64,000 nucleotides of DNA from Macrosoma leucophasiata (GCA_036365455.1 JAWQUS010000004.1:2859501-2923500); one strand, 5' to 3'; shown: positions 38,520-49,872, numbered from the stretch's first letter. Numbers and translations: made by a program. The notes: a model not told the origin generated them from the sequence alone.

Positions 38520-39215
38520 AACATACAAATGACATGACTTAGTGGTTTTTATAACTTTTAAAACACTCGCGTTTCACATTTATCACACAAATTTTTAAAA
38601 CCGGGTCGTTACGCGATAATATTCTCGATAAAAATATATACTTCTTTACCTTTATACCGACGTTTCGGCTCGGTTGCACGAGCCGTGGTCGCGGGTAGAC
38701 TGTTGTATCAGCAAGATGTCAATATGCTCGGGTGGCTCGGTGTTCTTCTAACCTCCAGGTTAAGCGCGATTTTTAGTGAGGCCGGCACACAACACTCACG
38801 GTATCCGACGATAAGTCCGATGTAAGATCGCGCGACCGTAATGTGCTTATGATTGGAGTCCATGTCGGAGATAATTTAAACCCATCTTCACGATTGAAAT
38901 TATATTTATGTTTTTGTGTTTCAATCGCCTCTCGTACTACCCTAGGGTAATAATGGCGTTCTGTCGCGAGGATTTTTGGACCATGTAGGTTTATCCAGTG
39001 GCTGGTCTCCGAGGTCAAAAGATGTTCTGCGATCGCCGATTTACGTATCTGTCGGTTTTTCAGAGCTGCGAGTGGTTTTTCATCGGAAAGATACATCTTT
39101 CAGTAGATTTAACAGATTTAGGACACTTTGATTCTGAACCGATTTATACAATATCATTGAGATATCGCCCGTTCCGTAAGCTCCTTTAATAACTACTTTT
39201 AATTGTAATATTTTT
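38520..39215 (-). mobile_element. Penelope-like element fragment, family P2
   Basis: Contains a GIY-YIG-side ORF piece (38773-39096) and a 3' region with ACCACGGCTCGTGCAACCGA followed by GCCGAAACGTCGG (38657-38690, minus strand). These correspond in position and structure to P1 at 51921-51954. It ends in AAACGCGAGTGTTTTAAAAG. The 5' part is missing; a family B SINE follows at 39222. Confidence 0.75.
38773..39096 (-). pseudogene. Penelope P2 GIY-YIG C-terminal part
   Basis: About 107 codons. QIRKSAIAEHLLTSETSHWI, HYYPRVVREAIETQKHKYNF and NREDGFKLSPTWTPIIST align with RSAVCEHIADKPNHYI, IPRMVREAIEIKKHPNF and NREDGWRLSTSWDPILS of P1. The catalytic Glu of GIY-YIG nucleases in the VREAIE segment is kept, but the GIY and YIG motifs themselves lie in the missing part. 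Not functional. Confidence 0.8.
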
Positions 39216-39221
39216 TCATGG

Positions 39222-39592
39222 AAGCGCGCATGGCCCAGCGGCTGGTGTAAATCGTAAGCGATCTGCTCGGTTAAGCACTACGGGCGCGGTCGGGTAGTGT
39301 GATGGGTGACCGCTAGTGGCAAATTAAATGCGCATTTCCGTGCTTCGGAGGGCACGTTAACCAGTCGGTCCCGGTTGCTATCGATGGATAGCAGTCGTTA
39401 AACCTTGTCGGAGGCCTTATGGGCAGTTTTAAAACATCCGACAGTGGGTTGGCCACTAACCCACCCACCTCCACCAATCCGCACTGGAGCAGCGTGGTGG
39501 AGTAAGCTCCAGGCCTCCCCCCAAAAAGGGGAGAGACTCGTGCCCAGCAGTGGGACGTATAATGGGTTGCCATTATTATTATTATAATAACA
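39222..39592 (+). repeat. SINE family B, full-length reference copy
   Basis: Head GCGCGCATGGCCCAGCGGC, AGATCGTAAGC-type palindrome CGTAAGCGATCTGC, then GGGTGACCGCTAGTGGC, ATCGATGGATAGCAG and CCCAGCAGTGGGACGTATAA, ending in GGGTTGCCATTATTATTATT. The head has no clear tRNA A/B boxes. Confidence 0.9.
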
Positions 39593-39805
39593 CATGCGAG
39601 TGAACTTTAGAAATTAAAGAAAAGTAGTTAATTATTATGCAACATGATTAAAGCTAAGGACGATGTTTGATAAATGTAAATTAATGTACATACATAAATT
39701 TCACAATGACTGGTTTATTGGTCATTATTTTACCATGAGACATATTGAGTTTATTTCGACGATAATTCAAACAACATAACTGGACATTTTAAATTCCGAA
39801 CACTA

Positions 39806-39948
39806 AGTATAGACCCGTAATAACTATCACAGAGACATGACAACTAAGGTCTCAGGGGTGGCAACGCATCTGCATTTGGACTTCTGGTCTTTGTGTAAGT
39901 GTCCATAGACTGCAGACATCACTTAACATTAATGTGAGCTGCATAATA
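39806..39948 (+). repeat. Family A, 5' part of a copy split by family B
   Basis: GACCCGTAATAACTATCACA to CATTAATGTGAGCTGCAT. After the B element the unit resumes at about 40288 as CATGTTACCTACCTTCATTA. Confidence 0.75.
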
Positions 39949-40287
39949 ATGGCAACTTGATACGTCCCACTGCTGGGCACGAGTCTCTCCTCTTCTTGGG
40001 AGGAGGCCTGGAGCTTACTCCACCACGCTGCTCCAATGCGGGTTGGTGGAGATAAAGGTTAGTGGCCAACCCGCTGTCGGATGTTTTCAAATCGCCGATA
40101 AGGCCTCCAACAAGGTTAAATATCTGCTACCTATCGATAGCAACCGGGACCGACGGCTTTACGTGCCCTCCGAAGCACGGAAGCGCGCATTTTAATTTGC
40201 CACTTGCGGTCACCCATCACACACCCGACCGCGCCCGTTTCGCTTAACCGAGTAGATCGCTTCCGATCTACACCAGCCGCGAGGTCA
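39949..40287 (-). repeat. SINE family B nested in family A
   Basis: AATAATGGCAACTTGATACG to GCCGCGAGGTCATG. The split family A unit on both sides shows that B came later. Confidence 0.85.
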
Positions 40288-40489
40288 TGTTACCTACCTT
40301 CATTACAATTAAAATCAAAAACTTATTTATCATTTGGAATTACAAGAATCGCATAAGATATTATGTTACGAAATTAAGTTTCAAATTCAGATGACAATTG
40401 AAATTGAAATGAGCATAAAGTTCATAATGTTGGCAAATAAATATCTACTTATAAACTTCTACGTAAAAACTAAAGATTTCAATGTAGAT

Positions 40490-40615
40490 CCTCAGGAGTG
40501 ACAAGTTATGTGATGATGCCTTGTCGGAAATTACGGGGTCGTACATTATCATCCAACCACAATATGGTAGCGTTGAACACTACCATTTAGCGGCAAGTAG
40601 ATTATGTAATGCGGT
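40490..40615 (-). repeat. Family A middle fragment
   Basis: CCTCAGGAGTGACAAG, CGGAAATTACGGGGTCGTAC and TTGAACACTACCATTTAGCG. Confidence 0.75.
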
Positions 40616-40619
40616 AAAG

Positions 40620-41285
40620 TCAATAGTAAAGGTCAACACTAAAGATTTTGTTGTATGCAATAGAGTGAGTACCTCTGTCTACCCTTCGTGGAATCAAAGG
40701 CGTGAATGAATGTACTTCGAAGACTATAATCATGCATCCCAACACAAAAAGTCAAGGATGGAACAGACACATTAAAACCCGAAAGTCCATTTTGTGACCC
40801 CTAACGATATTTTTTTTGCTTGGACGGTCACTAGGGTGGTGACTTACCGTGACCGCGCGTGCCATATTGGTGGACCGTTGCAACAGATGGTGGTACGTTT
40901 TTAATTGTTACCACTGTTAGTTTTGTTCGGGTCTCAATTTGACCTTGGGGTCATTGGTACGATTTTGGAATAGTGGTGATCGTTGGTAGGTATATCAGCT
41001 GCTGTTTTAGAGAACAAAATTTTTTTTTTTTTGCAATTCTTCATTTTATTAATATTTTGTAGACAAAAATTGCGCTCCGTAATAGATGTACAGTACTCAA
41101 CAATTAATATACAACATCGAGCTTACGAAAGAGACGACCGGGTCCTTTCGATTTAACAATTAGTAAAAAAAAATATTTCCCAAAAAAAAAAAACATTAAA
41201 AAAATACTTGCGGCCATTTTTTTAACAGGCAACCTAGTGTATATACTAATGTATTCTCTAGATTATAAATATGCGTAAAAATTAA
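40620..41285. other. Intronic stretch, partly unassigned
   Basis: A family C 3' scrap lies at 40665-40712 (TACCTCTGTCTACCCTTCGT). 40790-41010 is less AT-rich, with GACGGTCACTAGGGTGGTGA, but has no recognised identity. Confidence 0.35.
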
Positions 41286-41289
41286 GTTT

Positions 41290-41970
41290 GGAGCATATCT
41301 GGATGAACGAAATGATTCGACAGTGGGATCCTAACATAATATAGACAAAATAAAATTCTTAGGACTAATGATAGATAAAAACTGCGACTGGAAAACACAC
41401 ATTGACTATATTTGCGACAAATTAGATAGGTTCGTCCTTGCTTTAAAAAGACTGCGTCAGACTGCGTCAAACAGAAGCGGCCCTTAGAGCATACCATGAA
41501 TAAGTATCCTCTGTGCTTACTTATGGACTACTATTATGGGGAAATTCGGTTGCAATTGACAAGGCATTCCGTGAGCAGAAAAAATGTATTAGAGCTATCT
41601 GCGGAGCTTGGTGCGTTGATAGTTGTAGGCCTTTATTCGAGAAACTTCGTATACTACCTTTAGCCTGTATGCACATCCGAGAACTTTGTGTCTTTGTAAT
41701 GCAGCATCCACACAATTTTATACTACAATCGGATGCTACTAGCAGAAATTGTAGCGTTAGAAATCGTTTCAAACTACACGTTCCGAGATGCAGAATTGAA
41801 TTGTTTAAAAGAAACGCATCTGTTAACGCCATTCGAGTTTAAAATAAGTTACCGGACAGTTTTAAACAATTGCGATTACCAGTGTTCAAAAAAAGGCTGA
41901 CACAATGGTTGCAACAGCACTGTTTTTATGACATTAATGAATATAAGACAAATAAAATAAAACTGTAATT
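41290..41970 (+). pseudogene. LINE reverse transcriptase C-terminal remnant
   Basis: Pieces in order: IKFLGLMIDKNCDWKTHIDY, ICDKLDRFVLALKRLRQT, then (other frame) YGLLLWGNSVAIDKAFREQK, KCIRAICGAWCVDSCRPLFE, KLRILPLACMHIRELCVFVM, and NKLPDSFKQLRLPVFKKRLT. This is the thumb and post-RT region of a LINE of a different clade from the 27.9-kb element. At least two frame breaks. The plus ORF at 41513-41842 is the longest intact piece; the antisense ORF is a shadow. Confidence 0.8.
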
Positions 41971-42749
41971 ACTTAATTGTTTCCTAGTAAATCGAATATT
42001 AATTTGAGACATAATAATCTGAATTTCGGACTTCTTCTTTTTTTTGACATATTTAATCACACAACTTGACATAATTACTTTAATATAATTTGACTTTAAT
42101 AATTGAAATCCAAAGTTAAATGCAAAATCATGACATTTTACAGGTATTTAGAATTTTATATTAAAACCAATAAATTTAATTGTTATGTTTAAAATAATAG
42201 TAATAATATTGTAAATTTTATGACTTTCTCTGTTGTTTCCTAAATGTACCAACTGAACTATAATTTATATACATACGTTCTTAGACTGTGATAATATCTA
42301 CTATTTGCAATTCAATAGAAAAATGTCTTTATTTCTACTTTGATTTTACACACCATTGTCATGGTAGAATATTATAATCTGATTCAGCTGTACTCTCAAC
42401 ATCTGTACAAAAGTAGGCAGTATTTAAAAAAAAAAAATAGTTTGCCATTTCTATAATTTTATTGAAACAATAGAATAACGTAAGTTTTTTTGGAGAACCT
42501 TAACTGGACTTAAGTCTGCTAGTCACACTAAGACTAAAGTCGACATATTCAAACAAAATGTTCGTGATGAGAACCCATAAAATGAAACTTAGTTAGCGGT
42601 TAAAGATTACAGGCAAACGACGCCACTTGCTTATGGCGTTTACTGCTAAGGTTACACTTAACTGGTTGTTAAGTTAACTGGGCTGATAGTTGTAGATTGA
42701 GTAAAAAAACATAAATATGGACGTCTATCAACAAAATTTGAGTTTATGA
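41971..42749. other. Intronic stretch, nothing recognised
   Basis: Very AT-rich from 42000 to 42470. No repeat match. Confidence 0.35.
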
Positions 42750-43036
42750 GAGTGGTCGTAGAGCTACAGTGACGGAGCTCGCGGGCGAAGACACCACCAC
42801 ATTACCTAATATACTTGCCGCTAAATGGTTGTGTACAGCACTATCGTATTCCGGTTAGGTGGTAATGTACGGCCCGGTAATTTCCGGCACAGAGGCCAAA
42901 CACTTTAGGCCTCAGGAGTGGCATGGCAACGCATCTGCATTTTGACTTCTGGTCTTTGTGTAGGTGTCTATAGGCTGCAGTCATCACTTAACGTAAATGT
43001 GAACTACATGCTTGTTTGCCACTTCCATTACATAAA
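42750..43036 (+). repeat. Family A full-length copy
   Basis: GTGGTCGTAGAGCTACAGTG to CACTTCCATTACATAAATGA. Directly abuts the foldback element, whose first bases overlap the tail. Confidence 0.88.
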
Positions 43037-43450
43037 TGAATAGACAAAAAACACTATAAAGCGAAAAATAAACTCAATTAGATCATTTCATTTTAAGGTA
43101 ATAAACACGTAACCTATTAATTATAATAAGACAATTACTTTAATATGGGCTACGTACCTACCTACTCATAGGTTTGAAGTCGGTGCCAAGTTAAATAAAA
43201 AATTTTAGAGCCTATTTCACTGCGTTTCAAATAGCCGCATTTGATAACACTGCAACAACACAACATTCATGCTAACGCGCGGGCCGCACTATTGGCTTGG
43301 CACCGACTTCAAACCTATGAGTAGGTAGGTACGTAGCCCATATTAAAGTAATTGTCTTATTATAATTAATAGGTTACGTGTTTATTCCCTAAAATGAAAT
43401 GATCTAATTGAGTTTATTTTTCGCTTTTTAATGTTTTTTGTCTATTCATT
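43034..43450. mobile_element. Foldback element with about 155-bp inverted arms
   Basis: The left arm (43034-43187) starts AATGAATAGACAAAAAACA and ends GAAGTCGGTGCCAAG. The right arm (43293-43450) is its reverse complement with only a few mismatches (for example CATTTTAAGGTAATAAAC against CATTTTAGGGAATAAAC). Loop of about 105 bp containing TAACGCGCGGGCCGCAC. No ORF. Foldback or MITE class inferred from the structure. Confidence 0.8.
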
Positions 43451-43572
43451 TTTTAATTTATTTTGAATGCGGTTTTTTTTAATTTTAAAATAATTTATTT
43501 TTTGCTTTTTAGTGGTGTAATTAACTGATATGGACACTGCAAGACTTGTTTATTTTAGCTATTTTGACAGTG

Positions 43573-43660
43573 TGATGTTGATGATGGTGATGGTGGTGGT
43601 GGTGATGATGTTGATGGAGGTGATGATGAAGATGATGATGACGGTGATGATGATCATGAC
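43573..43660 (+). repeat. Imperfect GAT/GGT trinucleotide tract
   Basis: GATGATGGTGATGGTGGTGG and similar. Read-through ORFs here are meaningless. Confidence 0.8.
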
Positions 43661-43687
43661 ACGCATAATAATATGAACATCTCCTTT

Positions 43688-43806
43688 ATCATCATCATTT
43701 TCATCATCATCACCTCCATCATCATCATCACCTCTATCATCATCCCCTCCATCACCATCACTTCCATCATCACCCCTCCATCATCATAATCACCTCCAGC
43801 ATCATC
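43688..43806 (+). repeat. Imperfect ATC/ACC trinucleotide tract
   Basis: ATCATCATCACCTCCATCAT and similar, complementary to the tract at 43573-43660 so the two could pair. Confidence 0.8.
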
Positions 43807-43807
43807 G

Positions 43808-44580
43808 AATCAAACGGTCATCTCACACCGCTGGACTAACCGGGTCGTCAAAATGCTATTTGTCGTGTGCTATGAAATTTGAATATTTCCCTCGATTTCT
43901 CCAGGATTCCATCACATCTTGACATGGTGACAATGGGACTACCTGTAAGGTATACCCACCCCTTCAAACAAAAACAAACAAAAAAATTACCAAATTGGTA
44001 CAGGTTTTTCGAACAATCGCGGTTTATAATAATAATGTTTTAAACAAACGTGTAACTTTTATTAGTATCACTACAGTAAAATAGAATAGAATAGAGTAGT
44101 AGGTATTTCAACTAAAAAGGTACCATATATAGTCTTCATCATCAGTTCCACTTCATCAAATTGTGCCTTCCAAAAGCAAACACACGGAACATTATATAAT
44201 ATCGAAAACCTTTCAAGTGTGCTATGAAATTTGAAGAGTTCCCTCGATTTCTCCAGGATCCCATCATCACATCTTGTCATGGTGACAATGGGCCCATCTG
44301 TGAAGTATACGGCCACAAGACACGGAACATTATAATTATAAAAAACATCGAAAATGTTTCAAGTGTGCTATGAAATTTGAAGAGTTCCCTCGATTTCTCC
44401 AGGAGCCCATCATCACACATTGACATGGTTACAATGGGACCAACTGTGAGGCACACTCTTTCAAACAAAACCAAAATTATCCAAATCGGTACAGGCGTTC
44501 TCAACTTATCGGTGAAAATACATAAAAAAAAAGAGCCGGACGAATTGAGAACCTCCTCCTTTTTTTTGGAAGTCGTTTAA
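43808..44580. repeat. Degenerate tandem units with GTGCTATGAAATTTGAA
   Basis: GTGCTATGAAATTTGAA..TTCCCTCGATTTCTCCAGG occurs at 43869, 44219 and 44366. The last two units are about 147 bp each and adjacent; the block ends with GCCGGACGAATTGAGAACCT. The same closing string is at 46052. ORFs of 67-81 codons across it come from the repeat. Confidence 0.7.
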
Positions 44581-44599
44581 CAAAGAGAGAATATGCTAA

Positions 44600-45163
44600 A
44601 ATTTTTTTTGGCAGGCGGTTTGGCGATCGTAGTGGCGGTAGTTTTATCGCGTGCACCCTTGGTTGGTCAAACTTGTCCTTTACCTATAGATTACCGGAAA
44701 ACCTATGAGAAGTCTTCAACACTAAAAGTATCGTGGAAAAAATGTGTACGGAACCTATGAATGCGAGTCCGACTCTCAATCTTCTCTCCGTCAGCCGGCT
44801 TTTTTATTTCAACCAAGACTCACAATCGCTCATATTACCAGAACCTCGACGCCATATTTGAATATTTTTAATCTATATACGACATCATGTCAAGTATGTG
44901 TCAACAATACTTTCACGGGTGCCCGCACAAAGGCTTTTCAGCTAATTAATACCAGACAGAACCTTAGATAAAGGGTAGATTGCTCGATTTTTGATACCTT
45001 GTGACTCATGCGTTGAGTTCATACGAAAATTTAAGTGAATTGCTTACTTGGAAAACCGAAAAATTATGGACGTCATTAAGTTTCGTTTATTTGAAAACGC
45101 CTGTATTCTCCGACGGGGTAGGCAGAGTTAATGCATCCATGAAAACACCTACGATTCGACGAT
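44600..45163. other. Intronic stretch, remnants only
   Basis: ACGGAACCTATGAATGCGAG and GTCCGACTC at 44750 resemble a common remnant type. A reverse family C 3' scrap sits at 45099-45160. The 75-codon ORF at 44744 is not supported. Confidence 0.35.
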
Positions 45164-45438
45164 TTTTTAAATGTAATTAAGGTGGCAAACAAGAATGCAG
45201 CTCACATTGATGTTAAGTGATGACTTAAGCCTATCCTATACTACACACTAAAACCAGAGGTCAAAATGCAGATGCATTGCCAAACCTGAGACTTAAGTTG
45301 TTATGTCTCTGTAATATTTATGGGCCCATACATTACTAACTAACCGGAACACGATAGTGCTGAATACTACAATTTGGCGGCAGATTAGGTATTGCGGTGG
45401 TGCCTACGCCCACGAGCTGGAGCACTACCACCAGTATA
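45164..45438 (-). repeat. Family A (reverse), left half of a palindromic pair
   Basis: TTTTTAAATGTAATTAAGGT to GCCCACGAGCTGGAGCACTA. A roughly 10-bp spacer separates it from the forward copy. Confidence 0.8.
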
Positions 45439-45448
45439 AAGTACACAC

Positions 45449-45718
45449 AGCTCCAGACCAGCTCGAGGGCGTAGGCACCACCGCATTACCTAATCTACCT
45501 GCCGCTAAATAGTAGTGTAAAGCACTATCGTGTTCCGGTTAGATAGTAATGCATAGTCCCGTAATAACTATCACAGAGAACTGGCACCTTAGGTCTCATG
45601 GGTGGCAACGCAACTGCATTTTGACCTCTGATTTTTGTGCAGTTGTCTATAGGCTACAGTCATCACTTAACATCAATGTGAACTGCAAGCTTCGTTGTCA
45701 CCTTCGTAACATAAAAAG
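45449..45718 (+). repeat. Family A (forward), right half of a palindromic pair
   Basis: CAGCTCCAGACCAGCTCGAG to TTCGTAACATAAAAAGAAAA. About 15% different from the left half after inversion, so it is not a recent inverted duplication. Confidence 0.8.
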
Positions 45719-45719
45719 A

Positions 45720-46715
45720 AAATCTCAAAACAGGATCTGTCTTTGATTTGTATCCACTATTACCTACCCACTAGCTCACTTATTACTTTATACTCGGTCT
45801 TTTAATTCGATTCCCGATTTGACATTAGCTACTGTTATTTCGTAAAATAATGATACCACATTTAACCTAATAGAGAGGGATCCAACAATCGATAAATAAT
45901 CGCGATTTTATGTTTTTGAATCATAATATTGGTTGGTTTTAAGAATTATTGATCGATTTAATTGAAGAAAATACAATGTTATTCACAATAATTATTTATT
46001 ACTATTTTGTTTCAATTATAAGTAAAACAAAACTTATGAAAAAAAAAAAAGTTCCGGACGAATTGAGAACCTCCTCTCTTTTTCGAAATCGGTTAATAAA
46101 AGACCTTAGACAGCTAGTTTTCTTTAACTTTAAGTGTATTTATTTGTTTCGGTTCGCCATCAAAATGAATCCTCAAACCAAGTACATCACAAAAAGACGT
46201 AAACACATTGTCCCCAACGAAAAAAAAACGAAAAAGTAATGATCCGCAACGCCTACAAGTACGTGAAAAATGAAACTACTACGCTGAAATAGTAGTTGTT
46301 TAGATAATTATACGAATTGAATCTATTCAGAAATATTTCATTTTTGTATCGATTAATTGCGCAACGTCACTATTTAGCAGTTGTCATTACGTTGCAACAC
46401 TGAAAATGTCAAATCAGGAATCGAATTAAAATTCCGAGTATAGAATATTGCGATGTCATCATTAAGTCCAATGTAAGTATTATGCGATGATCACTTTACG
46501 TACAACATATATTTGCCCTTTACTCTGTAAGTGGGTAATTGTATATTAATGAAGGGTCTATAATGATACCATAATAGTTAATTTAACAAGTTCACTGAAA
46601 TATGATAGCTTGTGTAAAATGCATCATGATCACCACAAAAAAAGAAAATGGATATGAGCGAATTGGATTCGATAAGGTGTTATTTTTGTATTAGGTGCTT
46701 GATTGAACAATGTAA
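45720..46715. other. Intronic stretch, nothing firm
   Basis: AT-rich. GTTCCGGACGAATTGAGAAC at 46049 repeats the tail of the 44.5-kb block. The 96-codon ORF at 45949 is A/T-driven and not supported. Confidence 0.35.
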
Positions 46716-46830
46716 AAATAGAATAGAATAGAATAGAAAATATTTTTATTTCGAATAGATCTTTACAGATACTTTCAAAACGTCAATAAATCATAAACTA
46801 CCTAGAGTGAATAACCAACTGAAGAATAAA
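46716..46830 (-). mobile_element. LINE 3' end with TTCTA-type tail
   Basis: AATAGAATAGAATAGAATAG followed by AAATATTTTTATTTCG on the plus strand, i.e. a minus-strand 3' end with an ATTCT repeat as in CR1-like elements. A similar short run is at 44083-44105. Confidence 0.45.
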
Positions 46831-47188
46831 TAATAATAATAAGAGCAACCCTTGATACGTCCCACACCTGGGCACGAGTTTCTCCCCTTCTTGGGAGGAA
46901 GCTTGGAGCTTACTCCACCACGCTGCTCCAATGCGGGTTGGTGGAGATAAGGGTTAGTGCCATCGCTGTCGGATGTTTTCAAACCACCCATAAGGCCACC
47001 GACATGGTTAAACGACTGCTACCTATCGATAGGAATCGGGACCGACGGCTTTACGTGCTCTACGAAGCGTGGAAACGCGCATTTTAATTTGCCACTACCG
47101 GTCACCCATCACACACCCGACCGCGCCCGCATCGCTTAACCATGTAGATCGCTTCCGATCTACACCAGCCGCGGGGCCATGCGCGCTT
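46831..47188 (-). repeat. SINE family B copy
   Basis: AATAATAATAAGAGCAACCC to GCCGCGGGGCCATGCGCGC. AAGAATAA flanks both sides (46823 and 47198), a probable target-site duplication. Confidence 0.85.
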
Positions 47189-48117
47189 TCAATGTAAGAA
47201 TAATAAATAAAAATAATTAAGGGGAAGTGAAACACTCGGTCGCAGCGCTCGTAGGGGAATCGCGCAATATGAGTTACTCTATTTACTTTATGGCATCGCG
47301 GGTAACGCCTCAACTTTCGTGTTAAACTTGATTTTGCTCCTCATAACACAAGAGAGAGAGAGAGAGAGAGAAGATAAACAAAGTTATCTACTGATTGTGA
47401 GACCCCAGTAGATGACGCCATAAACACTCCATTAAAACAAAATAAACTCATAAAGTAAGTTAAAACAACTTGAAAAAAAAAATCGAAACAGTACTTATTT
47501 ATAACGCGAAACGATTTTAAATCATATCGTTTTGAACACAATCTTATTAAAAAATGAGTATGAAATACATTCTATGATTTACATATCGAATTACCAGGAG
47601 AGCATAAATTGTGAGGCGCTCTGTAGTTACCACTAATTCGTAAAGTAAACAAATCGATAAAATTTCTCGACGACTCCAAATAAATCACGGCCAAAGGAAG
47701 ATGTCTCAATACACCGCAGTTACGGTTAGCGAGAAAAAGACAGAGGCAAACTAAGATTGGGAAACCATCGAGAAAGAGCGAGATATCCATATTTCCACGT
47801 TTCGTATTAATTAAGGAGCAAGATGGCACTAAATCATTGGCTGTCAACGGGCCCTGTGGGAATCCCTGAGAGTTATAGGACCCTTTATTCTAAATTTACA
47901 ATTACAATTTTGTGAACGGTTCGAATATTTTAAATACGTAAGTGATATATCGGTCTCTTGAGTGTTTATTTCTAATTTGAATTCCAAATAATCGAATACC
48001 TTGACGACTGTCAACAACGTTTTGGATTAGCTTCTTACATTGTTAGTCTTGCCGACTAACTAGCTAACTGGAGTTAAGGCGTCCAACAAAACGAATTTAA
48101 TGATGGTTTATACTTAC
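47189..48117. other. Intronic stretch with GA microsatellite
   Basis: An AGAGAGAG run at 47349-47372. 47580-47880 has a 91-codon minus ORF without domain; the sequence is less repetitive than its surroundings. No gene called. Confidence 0.4.
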
Positions 48118-48305
48118 ACTTTTATGTCATGAAGTGGCAAACAAGCGTGCATTTCACATTGATGGTAGGTAAGTGAATACTAGCCTATAGACATCTACAT
48201 AAAAGCCAAAGACTACAATCTACTTGCTTGGGACTCCTGAGTTCTGTCCGGAAGTAAAAGGGCTAAATAACCTGACCTGAAGTGTCAGAACAATTACATT
48301 TAGCG
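48118..48305 (-). repeat. Family A, diverged copy (reverse)
   Basis: TTTTATGTCATGAAGTGGCA to GAACAATTACATTTAGCGTT. Confidence 0.75.
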
Positions 48306-48512
48306 TTACATGTGTCCATGTGACATGTGTCTATGTGCCATGTGCCCATGTGTCATTGTCCATGTGCCACGTGTCTATGCGCCATGTGTCCATGTGCCAT
48401 GTGTCCATGTACAATGTATCCATGTGCCATGTGTCCATGTGCCATGTGTACATGTGCCTTGTGTCCATGTGTCCATGTGCCATGTGTCCATGTGCCATGT
48501 GTCATGCATCCA
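48306..48512 (+). repeat. Minisatellite, 15-bp unit CCATGTGCCATGTGT
   Basis: About 13 imperfect copies starting at the edge of the family A copy. A 15-bp unit keeps all three forward frames open, giving VHVPC-type, MCPCA-type and CHVSM-type repeats of 60-97 codons; none is a gene. Confidence 0.9.
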
Positions 48513-48597
48513 TTATGACAATGTAGTTTTAGTCGTTCGTGTACAATACAAGCCCGAATTTGTACTTTTACTTGTAACTATTTATCCATACAACGAC

Positions 48598-48609
48598 AAA
48601 TAATTTCAG
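48598..48609 (+). repeat. Left 12-bp flanking repeat of the Penelope composite
   Basis: AAATAATTTCAG, identical to 52022-52033. Confidence 0.8.
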
Positions 48610-48708
48610 GATATGTTCTTAGGTTTTCGCGAGCTACACTCATTGAAATAAAACTATTTTTACGGATTTATCTCGCGTATATTAAACTAAAATGATTTTT
48701 AAAATCAA

Positions 48709-48742
48709 CCCGACGTTTCGGTCGCTTTTCAGCTTCCGTGGT
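48709..48742 (-). ncRNA. Conserved 3' hairpin of P1 (minus copy)
   Basis: Mirror of 51921-51954. Short nested hairpin followed by AAACGTCGGG. Confidence 0.4.
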
Positions 48743-48798
48743 CCCGGGCAGACTGAGGTGACATTTGTCTGACAGAAGTTTGAAAAAATTATATGTAG

Positions 48799-49869
48799 CT
48801 ACCTCCATCGATTTCGTAAACGCCTTGCGTAGCGTTCAGGATTAACACAATAATTACTTATGGTATCTTGAGGTCTTGCAGACTGCTGCGGCTGGGATTT
48901 AATCTTGCTAAGTATGGGATCCCATGATGTTGATAATCGCCATCCATCTTCTCTATTGAAATTTGGGTGTTTTTTAATTTCAATAGCCTCGCGTACCATT
49001 CGTGGAATGGGTTTGTGTTCTCTAGCGAGTATTTGAATTTTATCAAACCGGATGTAATGGTTCGGCTTATCCGCTATGTGTTCACAGACTGCAGACCTCC
49101 CTGTTCTTCGGTTTTTGACATCAGCAATGTGCTCTTTAACGCGGGTGGATACAGCTCTCTTCGTTTGACCAATATATGAGAGTCCACAATCACAATCTAA
49201 TTTATAAATGCCAGAATTTTGTAATGGAATATTACTTTTAATGGGTCTTAAATACTGATGAATCTTTTTATATGGTTTGAAAACTGTTTTAATGGAATTC
49301 TTTTTTAAAATGTTACTGATTTTATCTGTGACACCCTTAACGTAAGGTAGTATAGCTGGTTGTCGTTCTACTGTAGGTGGTTTCACGCGGCCTCTGTGAC
49401 GGACGGGTGGTACATGGAGCTTGTTGTTATGTAGCACCTGGCGTAGGTGCTTCAGCTCCCCCTGAAGATGGTGGTCGTCACAGATGCCTCGTGCTCTCTG
49501 AAATAGAGATGAGCCAACGGCAGATAAATGTGCCGGGTGATGGTGTGATTCACCATTAAGGTACCTATCAGTATGGGTAGACTTCCTAAACACAGTGTGA
49601 CTGAGTGTGTTATTGGTTTTTCTAATTAATAAAGTATCTAAGAAGGCTAATTTATTGTCCTTTTCCAATTCCATAGTGAATTTGATTTTATGGTGTATGG
49701 AATTGAGATGTGAAAGAAAAACAGAAACATTATTGCTATCCAATATGGTGAATGTGTCATCTACATATCGTTTATAAATGCGAGGTGTTATGGTTGTAGT
49801 GCTCAGGGCTCTCTCCTCAAAGTCCTCCATGAATATATCGGCGACTATGGGAGAAACTGGGGAGCCCAT
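48799..49869 (-). pseudogene. Truncated Penelope ORF (minus copy, 356 codons)
   Basis: Same protein as residues 288-643 of the plus copy, from MGSPVSPIVADIF to the stop. It lacks RT motifs 1-3 and A, so it cannot act as RT, although YVDD and the GIY-YIG domain are complete. The frame is intact because it is a fresh copy, not because of selection. Confidence 0.9.
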
Positions 49870-49872
49870 GAC

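Noticed and set aside
43573..43810. CRISPR-like array
   Set aside because: Simple trinucleotide repeats, no spacer/direct-repeat periodicity, eukaryotic context.
47572..47847. 91-codon minus ORF
   Set aside because: Hydrophobic Leu-rich stretch but no recognised domain, no splice partner and no clear start context; left as unassigned sequence.
48310..48603. Cys/His/Val-rich proteins in three frames
   Set aside because: Pure product of the 15-bp minisatellite.
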